DNA of 64,000 nucleotides from Atriophallophorus winterbourni (GCA_013407085.1 JACCGJ010001650.1:1-64000), one strand, 5' to 3'. Numbered from the stretch's first letter, positions 26,701 through 33,592 are shown. Numbers and translations: made by a program. The notes: generated from the letters alone by a model not told the origin.

Positions 26701-29301
26701 CGCCACTTATCGTCAAGGCTGCGCCAATGCTCCGACACCCTGATTCAACGTGTCAAGTGAGTTTTTCTTGACAACGATTTTCATTGTATACAAAGTTATA
26801 CTTGTATGCCACAATCACCTTGCACGTCTTTTTTGGAACATCGTTGTTCTCTGTAAGAGCATTATAAAACAATGCCATACGAGTATAACGTTGTTTACCA
26901 TTTAACAACTGTTTCAAGGCTCATCGAACCTGATTGTACTGTCTCCACCTAATGACGGCAAATAGCCAGAAACTGGGGAATAGGAATGTGAGCACCACAA
27001 CATATTTTCATTATAAATTTTACTCAAACAACTATCATTGGAATGCTCTTGATGTGAACCCGCGGAAAAATGCTCGCTTGACACTGATGGATAAAAATCA
27101 ATGTTGATTGAATCCAAGGAATCAGTTGTCAGTTTTAATAACGTGAAATATCAGACAGATATAAGAAAATAGAAAAGAAATTGGTAATGAGTCTCTAGTG
27201 TGTTTCAGCATACAGCTGATTGTTGTTGGCCTCCTTCGGTTGATGTCGACCATGGGTGTACATCACAATCGCATGATTTTTCATGTTCTACATCTTTTTG
27301 AATGACTTTGCACGGATGTGCAATCGTGCAGCATTCATGTGCTGTGCGGCTAACACCCTGCTAAATTGATTGGCCACCGGTAATGAGCTGCATGCTGAAA
27401 CAGGCTGAAGTCTCACTACCATTTCCTGTTCTTTTTTCTTCCTCATATTTGTCTAGGCCTTGGCAACCTGACAGTATCTTAGCCGACGTGCAGTCTCTGA
27501 CTGTGCGGCACTTTGCTTGGATCAGACTTGTGTTTTCATACATACATACATACATTGAATGACTAAACAGTCCGATTCGGGAGGAACAATCTCTCCCGCA
27601 GCGCTTGCAACGATAGGCAGAACTCGGTCGTTCGGCGTTAGTTGCATGCCGGCGGCGTGATCTGCGTTCAGCAGCCAAGAGCTGTTTCTGTTCCCCCCAG
27701 CTTGAACACAACGCTTTACACAATGTCTTCAATGTGAGCGGTCAAGAGCACGTTCTTCCAAACTCGCGGGGTCAATGCCAAGAGCTTTCAAATCTCTTTT
27801 GCAAACGTCTTTGTACCGCAAGTGCGGTCTGCCCAATGGTCGGCTTCCTAATTGCAACTTACCATAGAGTAGATGCAGCTGATTACCGATGCTTAATCAG
27901 CTTAGCATGGTGTTATCCGCGCAGCTGAGTACCAATCACAGACACATTGATACCGTTACACTGCAGACTTTGCACCTTCATCTAGAATAGTTAAACATGC
28001 CATAACAAGTAAAAGAACATGCTGCACATGTATGGCTTCGATTTATTCAAGGTAATCCGATAGTTCCATGGGGTTTTTATTATGGCTGCATATTTTTACA
28101 TTGCCATTATGTCTGCACCATGTCCCACCTTTCACCAATTCTTTTAGTTCTCGGCACTCAGTGGAAAGTCATCGAAACAAGCGGCAGAGTTCCTGCCCCA
28201 TATCAGGTTCAACTGATACGTTAGCAGCATTCACGAACTCGGCGCTGGGTGAAGTTTTGCGAAATATGCAATCGATTGACGAACAAATTAGAAGTGAGTC
28301 GGGGAAAATATAAATTAATCAATGAATAACACACTATAGTAAAATATCTGATGTAGTTCAAACGAAGCGAGTTCAATTATGCTTAGTTCAGCTATTTGCT
28401 TGGCTGCTGCATTGACGTACAATTATAATTTGTTTGCTACATTTCCACTGTTGCAAGGTTCACTGAAACTAATGTTACTGTCTCTACCTGACGGCAAACA
28501 GCCACAAGCCGGTTTTGAAGTGTCAGTGCGGGAGAAGTGAGCACTGATAAAAAAAACTGGTCATTTCTATCGATTTGATCGGTTGACTTAGATCCACTAT
28601 GTGGATCGGCCGTCCAAAAGTTGGCTGTGCCATCTGATTAACACCGACAGTGAAGTATAACTTTGCTAGGGTATGAAAGCACAAGTCTGATCCAGGCAAA
28701 GTGCCGCACAGTCAGAGACTGCACGTAAAAATGTGCTATAGAAACGTGTTGTCGATGTTTTAATCCTAAATATCGTGGCCTCGCATCATTTCGCAAACCC
28801 CTTGTCCGCTCTGCTGCGAGGTGCTGATGCACGATATTAGCAATCATAAGTACAATGAATGATATAAAACCAAATGTCTGGCGTCGAAAAGCGTTCTAAA
28901 ATATTAACGAGTTTTCGGTTGATGAGTACCGATCACGGCGAAAGAACAGTCGTGAATCTTTAAACAAACAGGGTAGAGGTAGTATCACTAAGCCAAAAAT
29001 ATCGTGTTTCCCTCACAACATTCTAATATTTGCTATTTTGTCCCACACTGTAAACGAAACGTTTTCAATCATTTCAGTCGTAGATCGCCTACTTTCGACT
29101 GCTACACAAAATGAAGAAAAGATCTCCCCGGAAGTAGAACAGTCAAATCGGCCAGATGGTCGAATGTTAGAATCTCAATCAAAACATACGGAAAAGCTGG
29201 GGCGGCAGAATATTGAGAAATCATTGGCTATCAACAATGTGCAAGCAACCGGCGGTGAACAAGATGAGAACAACAATGAAGACAGTGATGAATATTACTA
29301 A
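5510..29301 (+). CDS. CEP170: CEP170-like centrosomal protein gene, 3' part (15 coding exons)
   Basis: The gene is reconstructed from 15 exons: 5510-5757, 7053-7320, 8329-8715, 14796-15214, 17407-17892, 20057-20614, 21459-21546, 22786-23237, 25451-25554, 25632-25738, 25822-25928, 26370-26594, 26671-26756, 28148-28293 and 29078-29301. Together they hold 3,905 nt, about 1,300 codons plus a stop. Every boundary is GT-AG and the phases join without conflict at all 14 junctions, which would be very unlikely by chance. The product is Ser/Thr/Pro-rich and low-complexity, with short helical segments near the C-terminus. By eye, the last exons resemble the conserved C-terminus of CEP170, a centriole and microtubule-associated protein with an N-terminal FHA domain; the pattern is a helix like LNSIRHLSSRLRQCSD, then LRNMQSIDEQI, then an acidic tail. 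The FHA-coding exons would lie upstream. The splice model is seen directly; the family assignment is by-eye similarity and could be wrong. Confidence 0.7.
6385..6490 (+). repeat. R2-family short repeat
   Basis: It shares 'TGACGGCAAACAGCCAGAAA' and the end 'GGATGTGAGCAACACATCACT' with copies at 14505-14542 and, less closely, 26915-27005, 28445-28545 and 17163-17270. No coding capacity is seen. Confidence 0.65.
6780..6945 (+). repeat. Degraded 3' end of a family B non-LTR element
   Basis: The stretch from 'GTGTCAGCGCTGCAAAC' to 'GTATATCCATGGTCGCCATC' parallels the 3' end of family B seen at 18690-18855 and 47640-47775, which carry the finger-coding segment followed by 'GTACATCCATGGTCGACAT'. 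Heavily mutated. Confidence 0.5.
7053..7320 (+). CDS. CEP170-like gene, exon b
   Basis: The acceptor is CATTCCCTTCAG ending at 7052. The donor is AAAG|GTTAGA after 7320, and the frame meets a stop three bases inside the intron. Entry is phase 0 and exit phase 1. It encodes about 89 residues that are Ser/Thr/Pro/Lys-rich and probably disordered, with repeated S-x-T/S-P-like sites typical of phosphorylated linkers. Confidence 0.75.
7500..7720 (+). mobile_element. Fragment of the 5' region of an RTE-like element
   Basis: The segment ending 'GACTTCGGGTTAGGCAACCG' encodes the phrase FGLGNRVV, also found at the start of RTE2 (about 40655-40690), in RTE1 (about 38510-38530) and at 59281-59310. No endonuclease domain follows. 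It lies in the intron between exons b and c. Confidence 0.5.
8329..8715 (+). CDS. CEP170-like gene, exon c
   Basis: The acceptor is CCCTCCAG ending at 8328 and the donor CCAA|GTTAGT follows 8715. Entry and exit are both phase 1, so the two bases AC complete the split codon from exon b. It encodes about 129 residues, basic and rich in Ser, Pro, Lys and Arg, with no cysteine cluster or membrane segment. Composition suggests a disordered basic linker of the kind that binds microtubules, but that role is inference. Confidence 0.75.
8716..10859. other. Intronic stretch, no feature recognised
   Basis: This is AT-rich sequence within the intron between exons c and d. I see no reading frame with splice support and no copy of the repeats recognised elsewhere in the window. 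Confidence 0.5.
10860..14020 (+). pseudogene. Family B non-LTR retrotransposon, degraded copy 1 (endonuclease and reverse transcriptase)
   Basis: The copy is colinear with copy 2 (44530-47790) from 'CCAGCGAAACGAAT' onward. Recognisable pieces are an APE-type endonuclease (around 11350, translating to VVLLGDFNARVGADYESW), and reverse transcriptase segments at 12315-12758 including NNYRGISLLNVVGKLFAKVL and SESQCGFRNGRSTVDMIF. The catalytic box reads FAGD at 13059-13070 where copy 2 has FADD, so one catalytic aspartate is lost. Many stops and frameshifts are present and it cannot encode an active protein. It lies in the intron between exons c and d, in the sense orientation. The 3' end codes for a C2H2-like finger remnant. 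Confidence 0.8.
14505..14542 (+). repeat. R2-family repeat, end fragment
   Basis: 'AGTGTAATTTCGG' followed by 'GGATGTGAGCAACACATCAC' is nearly identical to the right end of the copy at 6385-6490. Confidence 0.6.
14796..15214 (+). CDS. CEP170-like gene, exon d
   Basis: The acceptor is TTTACCTCACAG ending at 14795 and the donor ATG|GTATGC follows 15214. Entry is phase 1 and exit phase 0. It encodes about 139 residues. The first half is basic and Pro/Ser/Thr-rich (NTRPGSNTNAVQRGPTPQRP). The second half is more acidic and contains DLFDDPKSFLFYRMFQG. The intron before it is about 6 kb and holds a degraded family B retrotransposon. Confidence 0.75.
15325..15415 (+). repeat. R2-family repeat, divergent copy
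   Basis: It carries 'ATCTGATGAACACAAACAGC' and 'GGAACCGGTTATG', then a GT-rich piece, as in 4920-5090 and 22400-22605. Confidence 0.5.
15731..16051 (+). repeat. SINE-like repeat, complete copy with internal duplication
   Basis: It begins with (TATGG)2, then 'AAAGCACAAGCCTGATCCAG', and ends 'GCACGATTGCACATCCGTAC' like the copy at 30318-30546. It is about 90 bp longer because the middle (GGGCTAAGATACTGTC through AAATGGTAGTGAGA) is present twice. Confidence 0.8.
16095..16440 (+). pseudogene. Ty3/gypsy integrase fragment
   Basis: The translation shows HDFKGPLPS, DECSRFPSAF, VHTDRGSKFMS and, after a frame change, NPQGNGQVERLNDTLWK. These are the integrase core D, D and E boxes in the order seen in the two complete gypsy elements of this window (36492-36776 and 52786-53070). 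The first D box is present, but the frame breaks between the second D and E. No LTR is seen next to it. It is an old truncated copy in the intron between exons d and e. Confidence 0.8.
17163..17270 (-). repeat. R2-family repeat
   Basis: 'GGTGCTCACGTCCCCCTCAC' followed by 'CCACTACCGGTTACTGGCTG' and 'TTCAGTGAGCC' is the reverse complement of the pattern in the copies at 6385 and 28445. Confidence 0.6.
17407..17892 (+). CDS. CEP170-like gene, exon e
   Basis: The acceptor is TTTCATCTCTAG ending at 17406 and the donor CCC|GTAAGT follows 17892; phase 0 on both sides. It encodes 162 residues. It contains VTSLAPSQSDTFILDPEETL, which matches a segment of the next exon (ITSLTPSCSGTYVLDVDETL) over about 40 positions. 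Exons e and f therefore share an internal repeat. The repeat resembles the TYTIEL/FTIEF-type motifs I recall from vertebrate CEP170. Confidence 0.8.
17893..18360. other. Intronic stretch, nothing recognised
   Basis: AT-rich sequence between exon e and the family B fragment, without repeat or coding signal that I can support. Confidence 0.5.
18385..18855 (+). mobile_element. Family B non-LTR element, 3' fragment
   Basis: 'AAAGCTCTTGGCATTGACCC', 'GGCACTGTGTAAAGCGTCGT' and 'GTACATCCATGGTCGACATC' match 47470-47775 in order. The segment near 18720 encodes the finger-like CQRCGRDCSSRIGLFSHS with a small shift. A stretch at about 18505-18650 is absent from the other copies. Confidence 0.75.
18856..20056. 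other. Intronic stretch, nothing recognised
   Basis: No repeat shared with the rest of the window and no supported exon. The frame at 18791-19117 is partly the tail of the family B fragment. Confidence 0.45.
20057..20614 (+). CDS. CEP170-like gene, exon f
   Basis: The acceptor is TTTTTTATAG ending at 20056 and the donor TTG|GTAAGC follows 20614; phase 0 on both sides. It encodes 186 residues, the longest exon of the set. It starts with a basic stretch (KHRSSPILKRTAKSHLHR), carries the second copy of the 'LDVDET' repeat, and ends acidic (NVHSIEEEDYPSLPNP). Confidence 0.8.
20615..21458. other. Intron between exons f and g
   Basis: 844 bp without recognisable repeats or coding sequence. Confidence 0.5.
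21459..21546 (+). CDS. CEP170-like gene, exon g (small)
   Basis: The acceptor is AAATTCCCTCAG ending at 21458 and the donor CAAT|GTAAGT follows 21546. Entry is phase 0 and exit phase 1. It encodes only 29 residues (DSTLPSKITLTSHDRKQSTS and on). Confidence rests on the strong sites and on the match of phase with both neighbours. Confidence 0.65.
22400..22605 (+). repeat. R2-family repeat, long copy
   Basis: This is the best match to 4920-5090: 'AACAGTGGCATGCAAGCGCA', 'CCTGATGAGTGCAAACAGCA', 'GAAACCGGTCGTGGG', then 'ATGCAAATGAGC'. A further partial unit with 'GAAATGCATGCAAATGAGC' lies just upstream at 22325-22365, so the unit may be tandem here. Confidence 0.6.
22786..23237 (+). CDS. CEP170-like gene, exon h
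   Basis: The acceptor is TCATTTATTGTCAG ending at 22785 and the donor CCG|GTGAGC follows 23237. Entry is phase 1 and exit phase 0. It encodes about 151 residues: a Ser-rich first half (SSSSESSSLPSSAHLSQ), a predicted helix LHECYRALQQSVNYLIRSQ, then a Pro/Tyr-rich segment. Confidence 0.8.
23238..24360. other. Intronic stretch, no supported feature
   Basis: Open frames at 23533-23715 and 23729-23920 look somewhat protein-like, but no acceptor-donor pair gives them a phase compatible with exons h and i. Confidence 0.4.
24361..24510 (+). repeat. SINE-like repeat, partial copy
   Basis: 'AGACTGCACGTGAGCTAA', 'GGTCTAGACAGAT' and 'CAGCTGCACGATTGCACG' follow the order of the complete copies. The first part of the unit is missing. 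Confidence 0.75.
24664..24752 (-). repeat. SINE-like repeat, partial copy
   Basis: 'TCTAGGCCTGGGCAACCTGA' through 'TTTGCTTGGATCAGGCTTT' is the reverse complement of the first 90 bases of the unit. Confidence 0.8.
25135..25345 (+). repeat. Interspersed repeat related to 537-780
   Basis: Reverse-complement matches to 537-572 and 676-775 are described there. The copy contains a short palindrome, 'GAGGATTTATCCTC', near its start. Confidence 0.6.
25451..25554 (+). CDS. CEP170-like gene, exon i
   Basis: The acceptor is TTTTTTATTTAG ending at 25450 and the donor ACAA|GTAAGT follows 25554. Entry is phase 0 and exit phase 2. It encodes about 35 residues (DSNNLFVKQPHREFEPALTG and on) and was too short to stand out as an open frame. 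It is followed by an intron of only 77 bp. Confidence 0.7.
25632..25738 (+). CDS. CEP170-like gene, exon j
   Basis: The acceptor is CTCACTTTTAG ending at 25631 and the donor CCAAG|GTAAGT follows 25738. Entry is phase 2 and exit phase 1. It encodes about 35 residues ending in a basic run (DTRTFTRRRKNNQ). The downstream intron is 83 bp. Confidence 0.7.
25822..25928 (+). CDS. CEP170-like gene, exon k
   Basis: The acceptor is TATTTCCGGTAG ending at 25821 and the donor CCG|GTAAGC follows 25928. Entry is phase 1 and exit phase 0. It encodes about 36 residues, most of them a predicted amphipathic helix: FTYEQWVANMTALSNGIRNL. Its pattern (acidic residue, aromatic, W, then spaced hydrophobics) resembles the helix after the basic region in vertebrate CEP170. 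Confidence 0.75.
26370..26594 (+). CDS. CEP170-like gene, exon l
   Basis: The acceptor is TTTCTCACTTTAG ending at 26369 and the donor GCG|GTGAGT follows 26594; phase 0 on both sides. It encodes 75 residues, a polar acidic linker with VIPRVGKRFLHQPNVPLPS in its middle. The downstream intron is 76 bp. Confidence 0.75.
26671..26756 (+). CDS. CEP170-like gene, exon m (conserved C-terminal helix)
   Basis: The acceptor is CATTCTCTCACAG ending at 26670 and the donor TCAA|GTGAGT follows 26756. Entry is phase 0 and exit phase 2. It encodes 29 residues, nearly all helix: MMLNSIRHLSSRLRQCSDTL. This matches the spacing of the CEP170 C-terminal segment in which a run of L/S residues leads into R-Q-x-x-D. 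Together with exon n it is the main basis for the family call. Confidence 0.75.
26915..27005 (+). repeat. R2-family repeat
   Basis: It carries 'CTGTTTCAAGGCTCATCGAA', 'TGACGGCAAATAGCCAGAAA' and 'ATGTGAGCACCACAACAT'. Confidence 0.6.
27228..27830 (-). mobile_element. Family B 3' fragment interrupted by a SINE-like insertion
   Basis: 27228-27307 and 27555-27830 are two parts of one family B 3' end on the - strand. They carry 'GGTCAATGCCAAGAGCTTTC', the finger-coding segment translating to RCKRCGRDCSSRIGLFSHS, and the terminal 'GATGTCGACCATGGGTGTAC'. The SINE at 27308-27554 separates them, and both sides carry the 10-bp duplication TTGAATGACT (27298-27307 and 27555-27564). The finger pattern is C-x2-C, then R-I-G-L-F-S-H, as in the C-terminal fingers of other APE-type non-LTR elements. 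Confidence 0.8.
27308..27554 (-). repeat. SINE-like element, complete, with target-site duplication
   Basis: The 247-bp unit is bounded by a 10-bp direct repeat TTGAATGACT. One end is a tetranucleotide run (CATA)n at 27538-27553, in the place where the copy at 30318 has (TATGG)2. Variable-length target duplications and a simple-repeat end are what LINE-mobilised SINEs leave. I could not identify a convincing tRNA-type A/B box. Confidence 0.8.
28148..28293 (+). CDS. CEP170-like gene, exon n
   Basis: The acceptor is CACCAATTCTTTTAG ending at 28147 and the donor AGAA|GTGAGT follows 28293. Entry is phase 2 and exit phase 1. It encodes about 49 residues ending in a helix, ALGEVLRNMQSIDEQIR, which aligns by eye with the last CEP170 helix. 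The preceding 1.4 kb intron holds a SINE inserted in a family B fragment. Confidence 0.75.
28445..28545 (+). repeat. R2-family repeat
   Basis: It carries 'GTTGCAAGGTTCACTGAAAC', 'CTGACGGCAAACAGCCACAA' and 'GAGAAGTGAGCACTGAT'. Confidence 0.6.
28671..28729 (+). repeat. SINE-like repeat, truncated copy
   Basis: 'TATGAAAGCACAAGTCTGAT' to 'CAGAGACTGCACGT' is the first 60 bp of the unit only. Confidence 0.75.
29078..29301 (+). CDS. CEP170-like gene, terminal exon
   Basis: The acceptor is CAATCATTTCAG ending at 29077. Entry is phase 1, completing an Ile codon, and the frame runs to TAA at 29299-29301. It encodes about 74 residues, polar and strongly acidic at the end (EQDENNNEDSDEYY). No canonical AATAAA is evident in the next 400 bases, so the 3' end of the transcript is unresolved. 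Confidence 0.75.
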
Positions 29302-29721
29302 CACGAAGAGCTAGCCATCCTCAAAACCGATTCCGTGCAATATGTGTTCACGAATTAGGGCAGACCAGGACAAAACTGTATGATAGACTACTTATTGGCA
29401 TCGCTAAGTTCAGATATTTTAAGAAGCGCCATTCATCTCTACCTTATTCTTGTACTTTTGTCTTTTGTGTTTGATTATTTCTTTCCCCAGCGGCCCGCTG
29501 TCACGACGTGCTGAACAAGCAATATTTTCACTATGCTTTGAATAGAATTCTTTTTTATTTTTGCTTCATTTCCGACCAGTTGTTCGCTAGTTAAACTAGC
29601 TGAAAAGTGTTCTGATTGCTGTTTCGTGTCAACTTCCAGCATGGCACACTTCGTTAATTCATGCAAACAAGAACAATGTTTAACTCACGTTGAATTCAGT
29701 TTTTTTTCTATCGGCAGTGTA

Positions 29722-29987
29722 TCAAGTTTGTTTTACGAATCCATAATAATCAAGGCACCGTTGGCCGGAAAGGAGTTTGGGAGATTGTGCGGAGGTAGGG
29801 TCTTCAGTCATTAACGGAGTTCCTTTGAGTGAAGCATAGTGTCGAGCCGAGGCTTGAACCATTGTCCATATTGCTGATTTTGCACGGTCAGAAGATGAGG
29901 ACGGTGACTCATAGCGAGAGTATTTTTCAGCTGATGCCTCTTGAAGGTTCATATCTGACACTCGGGTTCGTTTCAATTTAAAGTGCA
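29722..29987 (-). CDS. Possible terminal coding exon of a convergent gene
   Basis: On the - strand a strong acceptor, CTTTTCCTTTTATCCTCGCAG, ends at 29988. It is followed by an open frame of about 88 residues to a stop at 29722. The product is polar with a Ser-rich segment (SRYESPSSSSDRAKSAIW) and ends CLDYYGFVKQT. No family is recognised. It would be tail-to-tail with the CEP170-like gene, about 420 bp apart. No donor of matching phase (phase 1) was found in the next 700 bases, so it may start further upstream or be fortuitous. Confidence 0.4.
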
Positions 29988-30317
29988 CTGCGAGGATAAA
30001 AGGAAAAGAAACAAATATTTTCGAACTAAATTGTTTTGGGGTTCGTGAAGTTGGTCTCAGGCTGGAAGCGAAAGTGAGGGAGTCAGAATTTTGAATAAGT
30101 GAAGTGAAACCCGTAGTTAACCGGACAGCGTTGCCATTATCCATAAATTGAACTTGTGTCTAGATCGGTATCTCATTCACGATATAGACACATTGTATAT
30201 TGTGTGCATCATATTTTTATGACCTCAAATTTACAGGTCTTTCGGATCCTGGTGACATCTCTACCGGATGGGTGAACACAGCAAGAAAACGTACTTAGGG
30301 TGTGTGGTGTAAAATAT

Positions 30318-30546
30318 GGTATGGTATGAAAGCACAAGCCTGATCCAGGCAAAGTGCCGCACAGTCAGAGACTGCACGTGGGCTAAGATACTGTCAGCTT
30401 GCCCAGGCCTAGACAGATGAGGGGGAAATAGAAATGGTAGTGTGACTCCAGTATGTTTCAGCATGCAGCTCACTACCGTTGGCCAACCAATTTAGCACGA
30501 TGTTAGCCGTACAGCACAGAAATGCTGCACGATTGCACATCCGTAC
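30318..30546 (+). repeat. SINE-like element, complete copy with 13-bp target-site duplication
   Basis: The 229-bp unit runs from (TATGG)2 to 'GCACATCCGTAC'. The direct repeat TGGTGTAAAATAT flanks it at 30305-30317 and 30547-30559, marking the exact ends. Confidence 0.85.
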
Positions 30547-30656
30547 TGGTGTAAAATATCCAAATTTGAATATTTTGTTCCAATGTAGAAGGACGTCGGT
30601 AAATTTACTGCAACAGATCAGCATTTTAGTACCAAAACGTGTTTACCGTTTCAATT

Positions 30657-30960
30657 TTAACTGAACTTATTTTTCCCCAGCTTGAGTAGCAGAAAATCAG
30701 TAGTCCAGTAACGCAAAGGATCAATAGAAAAACTGAACCATTTATCAGTAAAGTGACTCTGTCTAACGCTGTCGAACAACGATTCAACATCACTAATGCC
30801 GTGATTAAACAAAAGAATCTTTAGAAAAACGATCGAGAGTAGCACAGATAAAAATGCAGCGTTGAGAATCGGTGAATTTTGTCCTTGTTAATATAGAATG
30901 AAACAAGATACTTACAAGCAGACCTGCATGACAAATCTTGTAAAGATATTCCGTTTCCAT
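30657..30960 (-). CDS. Possible two-exon small reading frame, unrecognised
   Basis: On the - strand an ATG at 30960-30958 opens METEYLYKICHAGLL, ending at a strong donor, CTT|GTAAGTATCT (exon 30916-30960). A phase-compatible acceptor, CGTTTTTCTAAAG, ends at 30819. The second exon (30657-30818) encodes ILLFNHGISDVESLFDSVRQ and on, ending KLGKNKFS and stop. The joined frame is about 69 residues. Phase 0 on both sides is in favour; the short length and weak acceptor are against. It may be the start of the gene ending at 29722, but the phases found do not connect them. Confidence 0.3.
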
Positions 30961-31161
30961 TGGTAACACAATGCCCCATGCGTGCAACCCGATGTTTAAT
31001 AAGAATGGTTTTTGAGGGATTTTTCAGCTCTAAAATTAATTGAAGAACCATGAAGAGCAATGTTTCATTTGAGATTGAAACAGTTTGAAAACAATAAGTA
31101 CATTCATTCATACATAGATTTATTCAATGATATACGGGTAAAAAGATTTGCTTTACAAGAC

Positions 31162-31177
31162 ATATATATATATATAT
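31162..31177. repeat. AT microsatellite at the 3' end of RTE1
   Basis: The (AT)8 run lies at the point where the RTE1 3' untranslated region (- strand) ends. RTE-type elements usually end in short simple repeats, so this is probably its tail. Confidence 0.6.
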
Positions 31178-31365
31178 GCACAATCTGATACAGATATGGT
31201 GCGTTCAACATAAACAATGAGATGTACAAAGCGAGAAGGGGGGTACAATTCGGGTAGAAACAGTGAGAAAATAAACAGTGAGAGGGGAACAGTGGGTAAT
31301 TTTTTGTCCATTTGCACACATCATTTTTTTGAATTTTTGATAAAGTTTTTGAACAGCAGAGAATG

Positions 31366-33592
31366 TCAGGGAGGAATAGAGATGATGCACTCTTTCCATT
31401 GATGTCGGTTCATTGCCATCGTTGCCAATGTGTCGAGCCATACACTCTCCCCTTCTCTTGCACCCCATCCAGGCAAGCGCGCTCGTCCAACCCTAGCTAG
31501 ACCAGAAGTGAGCCTTTTCAAGCCACTCTTCCATGTTAGTGGCTGACCGCCAGCCACTTTTTTCCAGTCTGTACCAGCTGACGCATAAAGCGCTCGGCGT
31601 GGTAACCGTTCGGGTTTCATGCGCAGGACGTGTCCCAACCAGCGGAGGCGACGTCGGTTAATGGCTGTCTGAACACTAGTGCCGTTGCTTCCTAAGACGC
31701 GGCGCCTGACCTCAGAATTGCAAACGTGGTGTTGCCACCGTACGTGAGCAATCCTACGCAAACAACGTTGGTCGAAAACCTCAAGCCTCCTAACATCTTC
31801 TGAGCGAACTGTCCAACATTCACTCCCGTATAGCAATACTGTCCTTACCGAGATGGAATATATCCGTCCTTTAATTCCCAAGCTTAAATCACGTCTCTTC
31901 CAGAGGCACTTAAGTTTAGCGAATGCCATTCTGGCCTTAGCAATTCTGGACGTGATTTCCTTCTCTATCCGACCCCCAGCAATCACCAGACTTCCTAGGT
32001 ATTTGAACTGCTCAACATGATCGAGAATCAGATCATTTATAGCAAAATTTGGCAGTTCACCAGACCAGTCCTGAAGGAGCACTTTACTCTTGCTTGGCGA
32101 GAAGAACAGCCCGTACTTAGATGCCTCCATTGCCATCATATCCAAAGCTTGTTGGATAAATGTTGGGTCTTCGCCCAATAAGGCAATATCATCAGCATAG
32201 TCCAGGTCCATAATCCGCTCACCTGGAAGGAGCTCAACGCCACCCGTGGAGAAACTACTGAGAGCACTCCGGAGGACGTCCTCGATGGCGAAATTGAACA
32301 AGAACGGGGAGATTGGACAGCCTTGTCTTACACCCGTTGTGGTGCTGAATGGCATTGACAGGCTATCGTACGCCCTTACCCTCCCTATCGAGTGTGCGTA
32401 TAGGTCCTTTAGGATAGCGACGTACTTCGATGGGATTCCATTGCGAAGTAAGCAGTTCCATAGGGCGGATCTGTCAACCGAGGCAAAGGCGGCTCTGATA
32501 TCCAGAAACACCACAATGGTAGGTCGCTGATACAGGTGACGGTGTTCTAGCAACTGTCGCAGAACGAAGATCTGGTCTACACATCCGCGCCCTGGTCGGA
32601 AGCCAGCTTGCTCTTCGCGAGAAGTGCCCTCACGAATCGGGGTAAGTCTGCGAAGGAGGATGGCGACCAATATCTTAGCTACCACTGGAATAAGCGAAAT
32701 TCCGCGATAGTTGCAGCATTCGTTCCGCGCTCCTTTTTTATGGACTGGTATTACTAGCGATTCACCCCAGGAGGCAGGTACCCTCTCATCCACCCAAACC
32801 TTTGAGAACAGCTCGCGCAGTTCTGCTACGACTGCCTCGCCTCCTTCCTTGAAGAATACCGGGTGGAGCTCGTCGGGGCCCGGCGCCTTGTGTCGCTTTA
32901 GTAGTTGGATCTCTCTTCGTATTTCTTCGACACTGGGCGGGGCTAGCGACACGGACCACTGCAAAGTGGATTGAGGGATGTCGGCGGTGTCTGAGGGACG
33001 GTGCTGATTAAACTGCTGAGAGAAATATTCTCTCCATCTTTCTAAACGTCTGTGAAGGCTCGTTGTGCGCGAGCCATCATCCTCGAGGATGGTTTCACTC
33101 AGACCTTGCGGCTTAGGGCCACAGACACGAATCAATTGGTAAAGTCTCCTCATGTTGCTCATGGCTGACGCTCTTTCCATCTCCGAGGCGCGTTCTTTCC
33201 ACCAAGACTCACGGTCACGTCTCAAACTATCTTTGATTAGGAGTCTAAGACACTTCCGATCGTCCTCATACTCTAAACCACTCGGTATGGCACGGCGCTG
33301 TTCGAGTAGCATGAGGGACTCAGCAGAGACCCAGCGGTGTGACGATTGACGAGTGACTTTGCAGCATTTCGTAGCAGAGTCATAGAGTGCTTGCTTAAAG
33401 TAGTGCCAATGACGATCCAGCTCGACCGGCCGATCTTTGGAAAGGGAAACCGATAGGGTATCCCTAAATCTGGCTTTTGTCTCAGGCAGCGATAAAGCGT
33501 TTGTGTCTAGTTTGGGACGCTTTTGTTTGGGTTTGCCTCCGAATTGAAGGTTGATTGTTGCGCAAACTAAAGCGTGGTCAGAATCTACACTG
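31366..33592 (-). CDS. RTE1 reverse transcriptase and C-terminal part
   Basis: The frame is open from the gypsy insertion point to the stop at 31366, about 742 codons. It starts with the end of the endonuclease (SDHALVCA) and a linker. RT boxes follow in order: KRHKAPGPDELHPVFF, NYRGISLIPVVAKILVAILL, EEQAGFRPGRGCVDQIF, VFLDIRAAFASVDR, GVRQGCPISPFLFNFAI and the catalytic LDYADDIALL (YADD at 32199-32188). After the thumb come LLYGSECWTV and LRWLGHVLRM, typical of the RTE-like C-terminus. All catalytic aspartates are present. It has lost its endonuclease half to the gypsy insertion and is unlikely to be expressed as a full protein. Confidence 0.85.

Noticed and set aside
31162..31177. AT repeat considered as an origin or regulatory element
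   Set aside because: It sits at the expected 3' end of RTE1 and is explained as its tail or a microsatellite.
32246..32530. Open frames opposite the RTE1 reverse transcriptase (+ strand)
   Set aside because: They are antisense shadows of a clear RT coding frame.
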